Made by a program: the position numbers and the translations under genes
The notes under the pieces: model-generated
Database searches by the model: none
The model's input: the letters and a program-made list of their open reading frames with translations, nothing else
What the model was told of the DNA's origin: nothing
Source: an uncultured Synergistaceae bacterium
GTDB lineage: Bacteria > Synergistota > Synergistia > Synergistales > Aminiphilaceae
Length of the DNA stretch: 41,911 bases
Direction: 5' to 3'
Assembly: GCA_937868015.1 (NCBI GenBank)
Contig: CALMLW010000061.1
Location: 1-41,911, forward strand
Shown: positions 33,900 through 40,922 of the stretch, piece by piece
Numbering within the stretch: the first letter of the stretch is position 1
How the letters are laid out: every line of letters begins with the position of its first letter

Positions 33900-35534
33900 A
33901 TGAATTCAATCAAAAGGAGATCCATCGGCGCGGTCTTATTGCTTTTGGTCGCCGCCCTGTGGGCCGGAGGCGCCCTGGCCGAGGAACGCTACCAACCGGC
34001 GGACGCCATCGGCCCCTGGAGCGATGAGTCCTTCCACATGGCGGGAAATGTCTCCGACGTCCAAAAACTCGTAAAAAGCATCGTCGAATCCCCCTTGCTG
34101 GCCCTGGATCCTTCCTCCCAGGAGGGAATCCAGGCCTTGAGTGCCGTGAACGCCATGTACCCCGTGGAGGGCTTTGCCTTCGGGGTGGGGATGCAAAAGA
34201 GCGTCCTGCGCCTCCAACTGGCCGTCTCCGTAGGGCCCGCCCGGGCGGATCTCTTGAGCCGCATCGCCAAGGGAGCCATGATCAGCGAAGACCTGGAGCT
34301 TTTGACCCAGTTCGGGGTCCCCGTGGAAGGTCCCCTCTCCCTGGAGGACGGGACGACGGCCTATCGAGTCCCCCTGGAAGGGACCCCCTTCGCCCTGCAT
34401 TTCGCCGCCCAGGGCAACCTCTTCCTCCTGGGCTTCCGCCCCGAAGACCTTCAGGAGTCCGTGGCGGCCCTAAAGGACCCCGCCCAACGCTTCGCCCCCC
34501 AGCGCCACTTCCCCGACTCCCCGAACTACTTCCTGTTCCGGGACAACGGCCTGCTCCAGATCGCCCTTATGGCCGCCGAAGTCCCCTACCTGCTTCGGGA
34601 CAACGTGCTCATGGAGTTCTCCTGCGCCGTGAAGGAGAACCAGTGGTCCCTGGGAATCTTCACCAACCTGGCCCGGGCCCTCTTCTCCCCCAAGGCCCTG
34701 GAAGCCTTTAAGAGCCTCTCCTCTCCCCTGCCGCTCCTCGGAGGGGGCAAGGTCCTGGGGGCCTTCCATTTCTCCGAAGACTACGATCACCTCAAGAGCG
34801 TGCTGCAAAACAACCCCGACGAAGAGGTGCGGGATGGCTTCGAAGAGTTCCTGCAGGGCGTACAGGAGATGGGCCTCTCCGAGGAAACCCTGAAAAGCCT
34901 CCTCACGGGCTCCGTGGGGGCCGTGCTCGGTGGCACCGCCTCCTTTGCCTCCGCCCCTCTTCCCGGGGCCTATCTGGTCTTCGAGGGCCAGGGCGACGGC
35001 GCCAAGACCGTGGCGGATCTTCTGGTGAAGACCCTCCAGGCCCAGGAGATGCCCCTGGCCCCCGTGACCATCCCCGGATGGGACGCGGTGTACGGCATGC
35101 CCCTGCCCGTCACCCTCACCATAGCTCATCGGGGCTCCACCTTGCTGGTGGGCCTTTTGGACGCCAACCAGCTCGCCACTCCGGCGGAAGGATCCCCTCG
35201 GCTCCAGGAGCTCCAGGGAGACGCCTCGCTCTACAACTACCTCTACATCGATAACGAAGCTCTGCAGAAGGAGCTCCTCACCTTCCTCAAAGGGGCGGAC
35301 ATCTGGAGATCCATCCTGGAGGACGGGATGGACGAAGTCGGCGCCGCCATCGTCCAAGCCCACGCCTTCATCGCCACGGTTCAGGACCTGGTGGTGAAGT
35401 GCTCCGGCCTGGAAAAGGGCTCCATCGACCTGAACTTCTTCGCCCCCGACGGCGCCCAAGAGGCGGAGTGGGAGAAAATGAAGGGTTCCTGGGGAGCGCC
35501 CCAGGGGGAGGAGCCCAAACCGGCTTCCAACTGA
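33900..35534 (+). CDS. Secreted protein of unknown function
   Basis: A 544-residue protein with a clear signal peptide (MNSIKRRSIGAVLLLLVAAL... cleaved after GGALA). The start is ATG 33900, seven bases after GGGAGGTG; an in-frame GTG at 33891 overlaps the ribosome site. The mature part is alpha/beta-like with no cysteine-rich or repeat pattern. Features include MYPVEGFAFGVGMQKSVLRL, FLLGFRPEDLQESVAALKD, LPLLGGGKVLGAFHFSEDYD and AYLVFEGQGDGAKTVADLLV; the layout resembles DUF3352-like secreted proteins in which a beta-strand/helix unit is repeated, but this is weak. There is no LPXTG, no Synerg-CTERM and no membrane anchor, so it is probably periplasmic. It has its own strong promoter and a 14-bp terminator, so it is likely an abundant single-gene transcript. 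Confidence 0.85.
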   Translation: MNSIKRRSIGAVLLLLVAALWAGGALAEERYQPADAIGPWSDESFHMAGNVSDVQKLVKSIVESPLLALDPSSQEGIQALSAVNAMYPVEGFAFGVGMQKSVLRLQLAVSVGPARADLLSRIAKGAMISEDLELLTQFGVPVEGPLSLEDGTTAYRVPLEGTPFALHFAAQGNLFLLGFRPEDLQESVAALKDPAQRFAPQRHFPDSPNYFLFRDNGLLQIALMAAEVPYLLRDNVLMEFSCAVKENQWSLGIFTNLARALFSPKALEAFKSLSSPLPLLGGGKVLGAFHFSEDYDHLKSVLQNNPDEEVRDGFEEFLQGVQEMGLSEETLKSLLTGSVGAVLGGTASFASAPLPGAYLVFEGQGDGAKTVADLLVKTLQAQEMPLAPVTIPGWDAVYGMPLPVTLTIAHRGSTLLVGLLDANQLATPAEGSPRLQELQGDASLYNYLYIDNEALQKELLTFLKGADIWRSILEDGMDEVGAAIVQAHAFIATVQDLVVKCSGLEKGSIDLNFFAPDGAQEAEWEKMKGSWGAPQGEEPKPASN

Positions 35535-35565
35535 CCTCTATCAATTAACGGGATGGCCATCAAGA

Positions 35566-35604
35566 AAGCGGGACCCCCTTCTTCCGAGGGGGTCCCGCTT
35601 CTTT
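35566..35604 (+). terminator. Strong terminator after the secreted-protein gene, probably bidirectional
   Basis: A perfect 14-bp stem: arms 35566-35579 (AAGCGGGACCCCCT) and 35587-35600, with a 7-base loop, then CTTT. It lies between convergent genes; on the minus strand the stem is followed by CTTGAT, so it may also end the EamA/SMR-like transcript. Confidence 0.88.
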
Positions 35605-35633
35605 GCGGCGCTGGGACCACGACCGACCGGGCC

Positions 35634-36002
35634 CTATCCCCCGATGGAGATCACCACGATGCCCAGCAAAATGGCGCCGATGCCCCCCAGGCGCACCCCG
35701 TCCAGGCGCTCCCGGAACCAGAGCACCGACGCCAGAAGCACCATGAGAAAGGACAGGCTCGTGCAGAGGGGATAGGCCACCGAGAGATCCATGCGGGTCA
35801 GAAGGGCCGCGTAAAAGACGAAGGAGAGGACATAGGCCCCCATGCCCACCAACGAGCAGGGATTGAACAGGATGTTTTCCACCATGCCCCGGAGCCCCGG
35901 CGCCTGGGATCGGGGCTTTTGGGCCCCCTGTTTGAGCAGCACGTGGGCCCCCGCATTGGCGATGATGTCCCCCGCCAGGAGAAAGACCAGGACCGCATCC
36001 AT
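35634..36002 (-). CDS. Small EamA/SMR-like transporter
   Basis: A 122-residue membrane protein with four hydrophobic helices, the size of a single EamA or SMR unit. The last part, YPLCTSLSFLMVLLASVLWF then RERLDGVRLGGIGAILLGIV, matches the conserved end of drug/metabolite-transporter family units. The first helix contains GDIIANAGAHVLLKQGAQ, as in EamA-like small exporters. The start is ATG 36002 (complement) after AAGGGAGG. It lies 60 bases downstream of the AEC transporter gene on the same strand and is probably co-transcribed. Such short proteins act as dimers. The substrate is unknown. Confidence 0.88.
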   Translation of the reverse strand: MDAVLVFLLAGDIIANAGAHVLLKQGAQKPRSQAPGLRGMVENILFNPCSLVGMGAYVLSFVFYAALLTRMDLSVAYPLCTSLSFLMVLLASVLWFRERLDGVRLGGIGAILLGIVVISIGG

Positions 36003-36062
36003 GACGAACCTCCCTTTCGTTTTTCGCCTTGGGCGGGGGAAGCCCCCTTGCCCCTTCCGTCC

Positions 36063-36992
36063 CTATCCCATCCCCAGGACGCCCATCCACAGGGGAAGGG
36101 TCCCCACCGACAGGACGGTGGATACCGCGATGAGCTCCGCCGTATAGGGGGCATCCATCCCCATGCCCTCGGCCACCACAAAGGTGTTCACCGCCACGGG
36201 CATGGCCGCCACGATCACCACCACCTGCTCCATGAGGGGCGCCACGGGCCAGACGCGAAAGAGGGCCCACACCGCCAGGGGGTGGAGCACCAGCTTCACC
36301 GAGACATCCCTCCAGGAGTGGCGCAACCCCCGCCAGAACCTCTCCGGCCGCAGCGAGGCCCCCAGGGTGATCAGGGCCAGGCCGCTGGCCACGTCCCCCA
36401 CGATCTTCAGCGTCACGTCCAGCTCCTGGGGCAGGGCCTTCACCCCCAGGAGGGAGAGTCCCATGCCCGCCGCAGAGGCCTGCACCAGGGGATTGCGGAT
36501 CACCCCCCGACCCATCTCCTTCAGGGCTCGGAGGGTGAGCTCCCCCGAGAGGGCGAGCTGGGCCCATCCGATGGAGATCATGTGGTACCCCACGAAGCTC
36601 AACCCCAGGAAAAGCGACAGGGCCTCCAGCCCCGGCTCTCCCAGGGCCAGGCCGATGGCGGGCACCCCCATGAAGATATTATTCGACCGAACGGCGGAAA
36701 GCACCGACACCCCCAGGCGCTCCCGGGGCTCCCGAAAGGGGAGGGCCAGGAGCCAGGCCAGGGCAGGCACCAGGAAAAAACCCACATGACAGGCGGTGAA
36801 GAGGTGCAGATGATCCATGGGGGCCGCCCCCGCCCGGAGGATGGATCGAAAGAGCCATGCCGGAAGCGCCACGTAAAAGAGCAGGCGGTTCATCCGGAAC
36901 GTCACGTCCCCCTCCAGCATTCCCCGACGACGAAGAAAATACCCCAGCGCCATGACGATCACCAACGGAGAAACCATGCGCAGGCCGTTCAT
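36063..36992 (-). CDS. AEC (auxin efflux carrier) family transporter
   Basis: A 309-residue inner-membrane transporter of the AEC/BASS-like superfamily with about ten helices in two halves. Family marks include [18 protein letters not shown] and [19 protein letters not shown] at the start, [18 protein letters not shown] in helix 4, [15 protein letters not shown] and the second-half [15 protein letters not shown] and [18 protein letters not shown]. The family includes malate and other organic-anion carriers in bacteria; the substrate here cannot be read from sequence. The start is ATG 36992 (complement); only a G-rich tract (GGGGGGAC) stands before it as a ribosome site. An extended -10 promoter lies about 80 bases upstream. 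Confidence 0.92.
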   Translation of the reverse strand: MNGLRMVSPLVIVMALGYFLRRRGMLEGDVTFRMNRLLFYVALPAWLFRSILRAGAAPMDHLHLFTACHVGFFLVPALAWLLALPFREPRERLGVSVLSAVRSNNIFMGVPAIGLALGEPGLEALSLFLGLSFVGYHMISIGWAQLALSGELTLRALKEMGRGVIRNPLVQASAAGMGLSLLGVKALPQELDVTLKIVGDVASGLALITLGASLRPERFWRGLRHSWRDVSVKLVLHPLAVWALFRVWPVAPLMEQVVVIVAAMPVAVNTFVVAEGMGMDAPYTAELIAVSTVLSVGTLPLWMGVLGMG

Positions 36993-37070
36993 TTTGTCCC
37001 CCCAGGATCATCTTTCCCCCGCCACCCGGAGCGCCATCAGGCCGCGCCCGGCGAGGGACCGCCGGGGGCC

Positions 37071-37079
37071 ACTATAGCA
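37071..37079 (-). promoter_or_regulatory. Extended -10 promoter candidate for the AEC/EamA pair
   Basis: On the minus strand this reads TGC-TATAGT, an extended -10 with five of six to TATAAT. The -35 region is G-rich and unlike consensus. It lies 79 bases before the AEC start codon. Confidence 0.55.
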
Positions 37080-37231
37080 TATCTTTCCCCGCCCCACCCA
37101 GAGGGCGTGAAAATCGGCGAAAAAACTCCCCCCACCGAGGAGCTGTAGTAGAATACGGGGGTAACCCCGGGAAGGCCCGGCCCTCTCGGGAAGGCGCCCC
37201 CTAAAGGGGCCAAAAAAGGAGGGCGATCACA

Positions 37232-38617
37232 TTGGCCGTGGTGCCGGCACACATCTTTCGGGAGTACGACATTCGGGGGCTAGCGGACGAAGAGCTCACC
37301 GACGCCACCGTGCGACTCATCGGGCGGGGATACGGCACCTTTCTCGCCGCATCGGGGATCCGCCGGGTGCCCGTGGCGGGGGACGTGCGGCTTTCCACCC
37401 CCCGCATCCGGGCCGCCGCCCTGGAAGGGCTCCGGGACGCGGGCATCGACGTCGTCGACCTGGGATATCTCACCACCCCCGCCTTCTACTGGAGCCTCTA
37501 CCATCTGGCCTGCGACGGAGGCATCATGGTGACGGGGAGCCACAACCCCAAGGAATTCAACGGCCTCAAGCTCGCCTTCGGCAAGCTCACCCTCTACGGC
37601 GATCAGATTCAGGAAATCCGGCGCATCATTGAGGCCGACGCCTTCGCCACCCCCGCGGCCCGGGGCACCCTGGAGCAGGCCCACATCGGCGACGCCTACG
37701 TGGAGATGCTCCTGGAAAAAATTTCCCTGGGCCCCCGCCCCCTCACGGTGGTCCTGGACGGGGGCAACGGCACCGCGGGGCTCTTTATGGAAAAGTTCTT
37801 CGGGCGCCTGGGGTGCCGGGTGATCCCCCTCTTCGCGGAGCCCGACGGCACCTTTCCCAACCACCATCCGGACCCCACAGTGCGGGAGAACCTTCCCCCC
37901 CTCATCGAGGCCGTGCGGCGCCACCACGCCGACGTGGGCCTGGGCTTCGACGGCGACGCGGATCGCCTCGGCGTGGTGGACGACCAGGGGGAAGTGCTCT
38001 GGGGAGATCAACTCATGGCCCTGTACTGGCGGGAAATTCTCCCCAAACACCCCGGCGCCGACGCCATCATCGAGGTGAAAAGCTCCCAGCTCCTGGTGGA
38101 CGAGGTGGTGCGCCTGGGGGGCAAGCCCCAGTTCTGGAAGTCCGGCCACTCCCTGGTGAAGGCCCGGATGAAGGAGATCGGGGCCCTCTTTTCAGGAGAG
38201 GTCTCGGGACACATGTTCTTCGCCGACGAGTTCTTCGGCTTCGACGACTCCTTCTACGCCGCGGGGCGCCTCTTGCGCCTCCTCTCTCACTCCCCGGAGC
38301 CCCTCTCCGCCCTGGTGGCCTCGCTGCCCCGCTACTTCAGCACCGCCGAAACCCGTTTCCCCTGTCCGGACGACCGGAAGTTCGCCGTGGTGGAGCGCGT
38401 CAAGGAGGAAGCCCTCCGGGATTTCGACGCCGTCACCGTGGACGGAGTGCGCATCATCTACCCCACGGGGTGGGGGCTCCTACGGGCCTCGAACACCCAG
38501 CCCATCCTCGTGGCCCGGGCCGAAGGGAAAACTCCCGAGGACCTGGAGCGCAACGCCAAAGACCTCCAGGCCCGCATCGAACGGGCCGGAGGGGGCTCCT
38601 TCGAGTGGACCTACTGA
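37232..38617 (+). CDS. Phosphomannomutase/phosphoglucomutase
   Basis: A 461-residue cytoplasmic alpha-D-phosphohexomutase of the AlgC/ManB type. It interconverts the 1- and 6-phosphates of glucose and/or mannose for surface polysaccharide and nucleotide-sugar supply. The order of motifs is complete: substrate opening FREYDIRG, phosphoserine loop TGSHNPKEFNG (Ser-103), metal loop DGDADR (Asp-240, 242, 244), sugar loop GEVSGH (322-327) and phosphate loop RASNTQP (from Arg-418). GEVSGH and the total length fit PMM/PGM rather than glucosamine mutase. The start is TTG 37232, eight bases after AAGGAGGG; in-frame GTGs follow at 37238 and 37241 but lie too far from that site. The 3' side faces a repeat-rich kilobase. 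Confidence 0.95.
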   Translation: MAVVPAHIFREYDIRGLADEELTDATVRLIGRGYGTFLAASGIRRVPVAGDVRLSTPRIRAAALEGLRDAGIDVVDLGYLTTPAFYWSLYHLACDGGIMVTGSHNPKEFNGLKLAFGKLTLYGDQIQEIRRIIEADAFATPAARGTLEQAHIGDAYVEMLLEKISLGPRPLTVVLDGGNGTAGLFMEKFFGRLGCRVIPLFAEPDGTFPNHHPDPTVRENLPPLIEAVRRHHADVGLGFDGDADRLGVVDDQGEVLWGDQLMALYWREILPKHPGADAIIEVKSSQLLVDEVVRLGGKPQFWKSGHSLVKARMKEIGALFSGEVSGHMFFADEFFGFDDSFYAAGRLLRLLSHSPEPLSALVASLPRYFSTAETRFPCPDDRKFAVVERVKEEALRDFDAVTVDGVRIIYPTGWGLLRASNTQPILVARAEGKTPEDLERNAKDLQARIERAGGGSFEWTY

Positions 38618-38644
38618 CCATCGGAACAACGATCCCCCCGCCAC

Positions 38645-38735
38645 CGGACGCGCGAGCCGGGAGCGCTCACCTTCCAGCCGGCTCTCTTCAGCCTTTTGAG
38701 GTGTACATCATATTCTGGGCGCCCCTACGGCTTTT
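38645..38735. repeat. Partial copy of the 3' part of the intergenic repeat
   Basis: From CGGACGCGCGAGCCGG through TTGAGGTGTACATC to CGCCCCTACGG this stretch matches 39406-39491 closely, with single differences such as TCTTCAGCC against TCTTTAGCC. It starts 28 bases after the mutase stop. A degenerate inverted relative lies at 38876-38912 (GCCGGCTGGAAGCCGG then GCTCCCGGCCACGCG). Confidence 0.8.
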
Positions 38736-38838
38736 GCCCCGCATCACCAACGTGGGCCGAGGAGGGCCGGAGGGGATCCCCCTACGGCCCTACTGGTGTG
38801 CTGGAGATCGGTGTTCCCTGATGAGGACAAGGATGCGA

Positions 38839-38857
38839 GCCCCCATGGGGGGTTTTT
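38839..38857 (+). terminator. Weak terminator-like element
   Basis: CCCCCATGGGGG (38840-38851) followed by G and five T residues. The stem is short once a loop is allowed. It is the only T-tailed hairpin seen on the plus strand after the mutase gene, about 220 bases downstream. Confidence 0.35.
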
Positions 38858-39003
38858 GTAAAAAAAAATAACCGATGCCGGCTGGAAGCCGGCGCTCCCG
38901 GCCACGCGAAACGAATTGATGCCGGCTGGAAGATGTGCGCTCCCCGCAGTGAGCTCCCGTCTGCGCGCTCATGGTCGGTACCAACCGGAGCCTGGCAGGA
39001 TGA

Positions 39004-39227
39004 ACGCTCTGCGAAGGGCGCGGAGTAAGGGCACGTCGGGGAGGCCGTGACTGGAGAGCATCCATGGCGGAGATATCCGCAGCGGGCAATGTAGGGGCGA
39101 GCAATATGCTCGCCCCTACGCTTTTTGCCCTGCGTCACCTTTTACCCCGCCGGGAACCCCCCGGACGCGCGAGCCGGGAGCGCTCACCTTCCAGCCGGCT
39201 CTCTTTAGCCTTTTGAGGTGTACATCA
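39004..39227. repeat. 224-bp direct repeat, copy 1
   Basis: Runs from ACGCTCTGCGAAGGG to GAGGTGTACATCA and is base-for-base identical, as read by eye, to 39248-39471. The two copies are separated by 20 bases. It contains one GTAGGGGCG palindrome (39091-39119) and the GAGCCGGGAGCGCTCACC segment. Confidence 0.92.
39091..39119. repeat. GTAGGGGCG palindrome, copy 1
   Basis: A 13-bp perfect stem, GTAGGGGCGAGCA (39091-39103) and its complement (39107-39119), with a 3-base loop ATA. REP-like by size, symmetry and extragenic position. Confidence 0.88.
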
Positions 39228-39247
39228 ACTTTTAGGCTTTCGCCCCT

Positions 39248-39471
39248 ACGCTCTGCGAAGGGCGCGGAGTAAGGGCACGTCGGGGAGGCCGTGACTGGAG
39301 AGCATCCATGGCGGAGATATCCGCAGCGGGCAATGTAGGGGCGAGCAATATGCTCGCCCCTACGCTTTTTGCCCTGCGTCACCTTTTACCCCGCCGGGAA
39401 CCCCCCGGACGCGCGAGCCGGGAGCGCTCACCTTCCAGCCGGCTCTCTTTAGCCTTTTGAGGTGTACATCA
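39248..39471. repeat. 224-bp direct repeat, copy 2
   Basis: The second copy of 39004-39227, offset by exactly 244 bases. After the shared end TACATCA, this copy continues TATTCTGGGCGCCCCTACG, as does the partial copy at 38645, whereas copy 1 continues with ACTTTTAGGC. Confidence 0.92.
39335..39363. repeat. GTAGGGGCG palindrome, copy 2
   Basis: Identical to copy 1: 13-bp arms with an ATA loop, inside the second 224-bp repeat. Confidence 0.88.
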
Positions 39472-39641
39472 TATTCTGGGCGCCCCTACGCTTTTTGCCA
39501 TGCGTCACCGGCGTGGGCCGAGGTGCCCCCCGCATCGCAGAACATCGACGCCTCCGAGAGCTACTTTCGCCCCCACGGCGCAGAGGCCCCCGGTCTTTTC
39601 CGGGAGACGTCGCGAGCCTCCCCCCTTGGGGTGACCTTTTC

Positions 39642-40418
39642 TTACTGCCGGAAGCGGTACCGGGTGACCTCCCCGGGGCCCACATCGCCCCGGAGTCCCA
39701 CCACCACCGTGGTGACGGGAAGATCCACCCGGGCCTCCTCCACCGCGTCCTCCAACAACCGGGACAACCCTCCGCAGCAGGGCACCTCCATGCGCACCAC
39801 CACGATCTCCCGGGGATGGGACACGGCGATCATGCGGGCGAGTTTGTCCCGGTACGCCCCGGCGTCGTCGAGCTTCGGACACCCCACGAGACAGACCGTC
39901 CCCTCCTCCGCCAGAAAGCGGGCGTGAAAGTCCCCCAGGGCAAAGGGAACACAATCCGCCGCCAGCACCCACCGGGCGCCCTGAAGATAGGGGGCCCCTT
40001 CGGGCACCAGGCGAAGCTGCACGGGCCAGTTCTCCAACAGAGAAGGAGCTCCGCCCTTCGGCACCTCCCCCTCGGTCTTCGGGGCCTTCGCCCCATCCCG
40101 CAGGCTCCGGGCCGCCGTGCCGGGGCAGCCGCAGGGAAGGGGAGGAGGCGTTACCTCCGGCGCCTGATGGGTTTCCCCCGCCAGATGACGCCGCACCGCT
40201 TCCTCGTCGTAGGCCTCCGCCTCCCGCTCTTCGAAGGTGATGGCGTCCTGGGGACAGGCACCGATACAGTTCCCCAGACCATCGCAGTAGATATCGCTCA
40301 CCAAGCGAGCCTTGCCATCCACGATGCGGAGGGCTCCCTCGTGACACGCCCGGGCGCAGAGCCCGCACCCGTTGCACTTCTCCTCGTCGATGGAAATCAT
40401 CTGCCGCCGAACCTTCAT
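39642..40418 (-). CDS. 4Fe-4S dicluster ferredoxin-type protein
   Basis: A 258-residue cytoplasmic iron-sulfur protein. The N-terminus holds two clusters: CNGCGLCARACHEGAL (about residues 15-30), where His-Glu replaces the usual Pro after the last Cys, and CDGLGNCIGACPQDAI, with a wider first spacing. A CGCPG segment follows a Pro-rich hinge near residue 96. The C-terminal ~130 residues form a separate domain with conserved-looking Cys sites in AADCVPFALGDFHARFL, VCLVGCPKLDDAGAYRDKLA and EVPCCGGLSRLLEDA. This build is common in strict anaerobes as an uncharacterised electron-transfer or Fe-S maturation-type protein. The start is ATG 40418 (complement) after GAGGAGG. A palindromic operator candidate and a -10 lie upstream. 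Function unknown. Confidence 0.88.
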   Translation of the reverse strand: MKVRRQMISIDEEKCNGCGLCARACHEGALRIVDGKARLVSDIYCDGLGNCIGACPQDAITFEEREAEAYDEEAVRRHLAGETHQAPEVTPPPLPCGCPGTAARSLRDGAKAPKTEGEVPKGGAPSLLENWPVQLRLVPEGAPYLQGARWVLAADCVPFALGDFHARFLAEEGTVCLVGCPKLDDAGAYRDKLARMIAVSHPREIVVVRMEVPCCGGLSRLLEDAVEEARVDLPVTTVVVGLRGDVGPGEVTRYRFRQ

Positions 40419-40481
40419 GTGTTTTCCTCCTCTACGGGCGAAATCCCTTGCGGAAAAGACTTTTTCCGGAGGACCGCCGGT

Positions 40482-40509
40482 TATTTTTTATATTGGTATC
40501 AAAATACCA
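40482..40509 (-). promoter_or_regulatory. Promoter with palindromic operator for the ferredoxin-type gene
   Basis: TGGTAT (40494-40499), CAAA, ATACCA (40504-40509) is a perfect 6-4-6 palindrome that also reads GGTA-N6-TACC. On the minus strand it ends two bases before TATAAA, a good -10, so it fills the spacer between the -10 and the (poor) -35 position. That placement suits a repressor or a MerR-like spacer-binding activator. Confidence 0.55.
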
Positions 40510-40584
40510 GTTTTGTTCTCCCTCGTCAAGCCCCTTCATCCGGCACGGGACGGAAAGATGAGTCCCGATTTCGGCAGCAGGGGG

Positions 40585-40664
40585 AGAAAATCTCGGAGTT
40601 CCGTAGGGGCGAAAAATATGCTCGCCCCTACAGCGAGAGAGTGATCCGGTTATTTCCGGGGGAT
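40585..40664. repeat. 80-bp direct repeat with GTAGGGGCG palindrome, copy 1
   Basis: AGAAAATCTCGGAGTT, then the palindrome GTAGGGGCGA (40603-40612) and TCGCCCCTAC (40622-40631) with a 9-base loop, then CAGCGAGAGAGTGATCC and TTTCCGGGGGAT. One mismatch (40601 against 40859) to the second copy, 258 bases away. Confidence 0.9.
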
Positions 40665-40842
40665 GGCGCAGATCTCCTTCGGCCCGGGCGAAAGGATGCG
40701 TGAATTTTCGCCGCTTCGGCTCGCTTTTGCCAAAAAACACACCGTTCCTCCCCCGCACTCCGCCGCAGGGGCCATGTTCAGCCCAGAGATCTTCCCGACT
40801 CCGGAGCCGAGGAGTGAAAGTTTTCGCGCTGGGTGGGGAGCT

Positions 40843-40922
40843 AGAAAATCTCGGAGTTACGTAGGGGCGAAAAATATGCTCGCCCCTACAGCGAGAGAGT
40901 GATCCGGTTATTTCCGGGGGAT
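40843..40922. repeat. 80-bp direct repeat with GTAGGGGCG palindrome, copy 2
   Basis: The second copy; palindrome arms at 40861-40870 and 40880-40889. Its last base is also the last base of the stop codon of the neighbouring minus-strand gene. The 178 bases between the two copies contain no gene I can support. Confidence 0.9.

Noticed and set aside
38782-39382. Short minus-strand open frames giving text like GKKRRGEHIARPYIARCG, present twice
   Set aside because: They lie wholly in the duplicated repeat, have no ribosome site, and the text comes from the GTAGGGGCG palindrome; the same text is a common false protein in databases.
38618-39500. CRISPR array suggested by the regularly recurring repeats
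   Set aside because: Repeat units are 224 bp or palindromes at irregular distances with no similar-length spacers; no cas gene is present.
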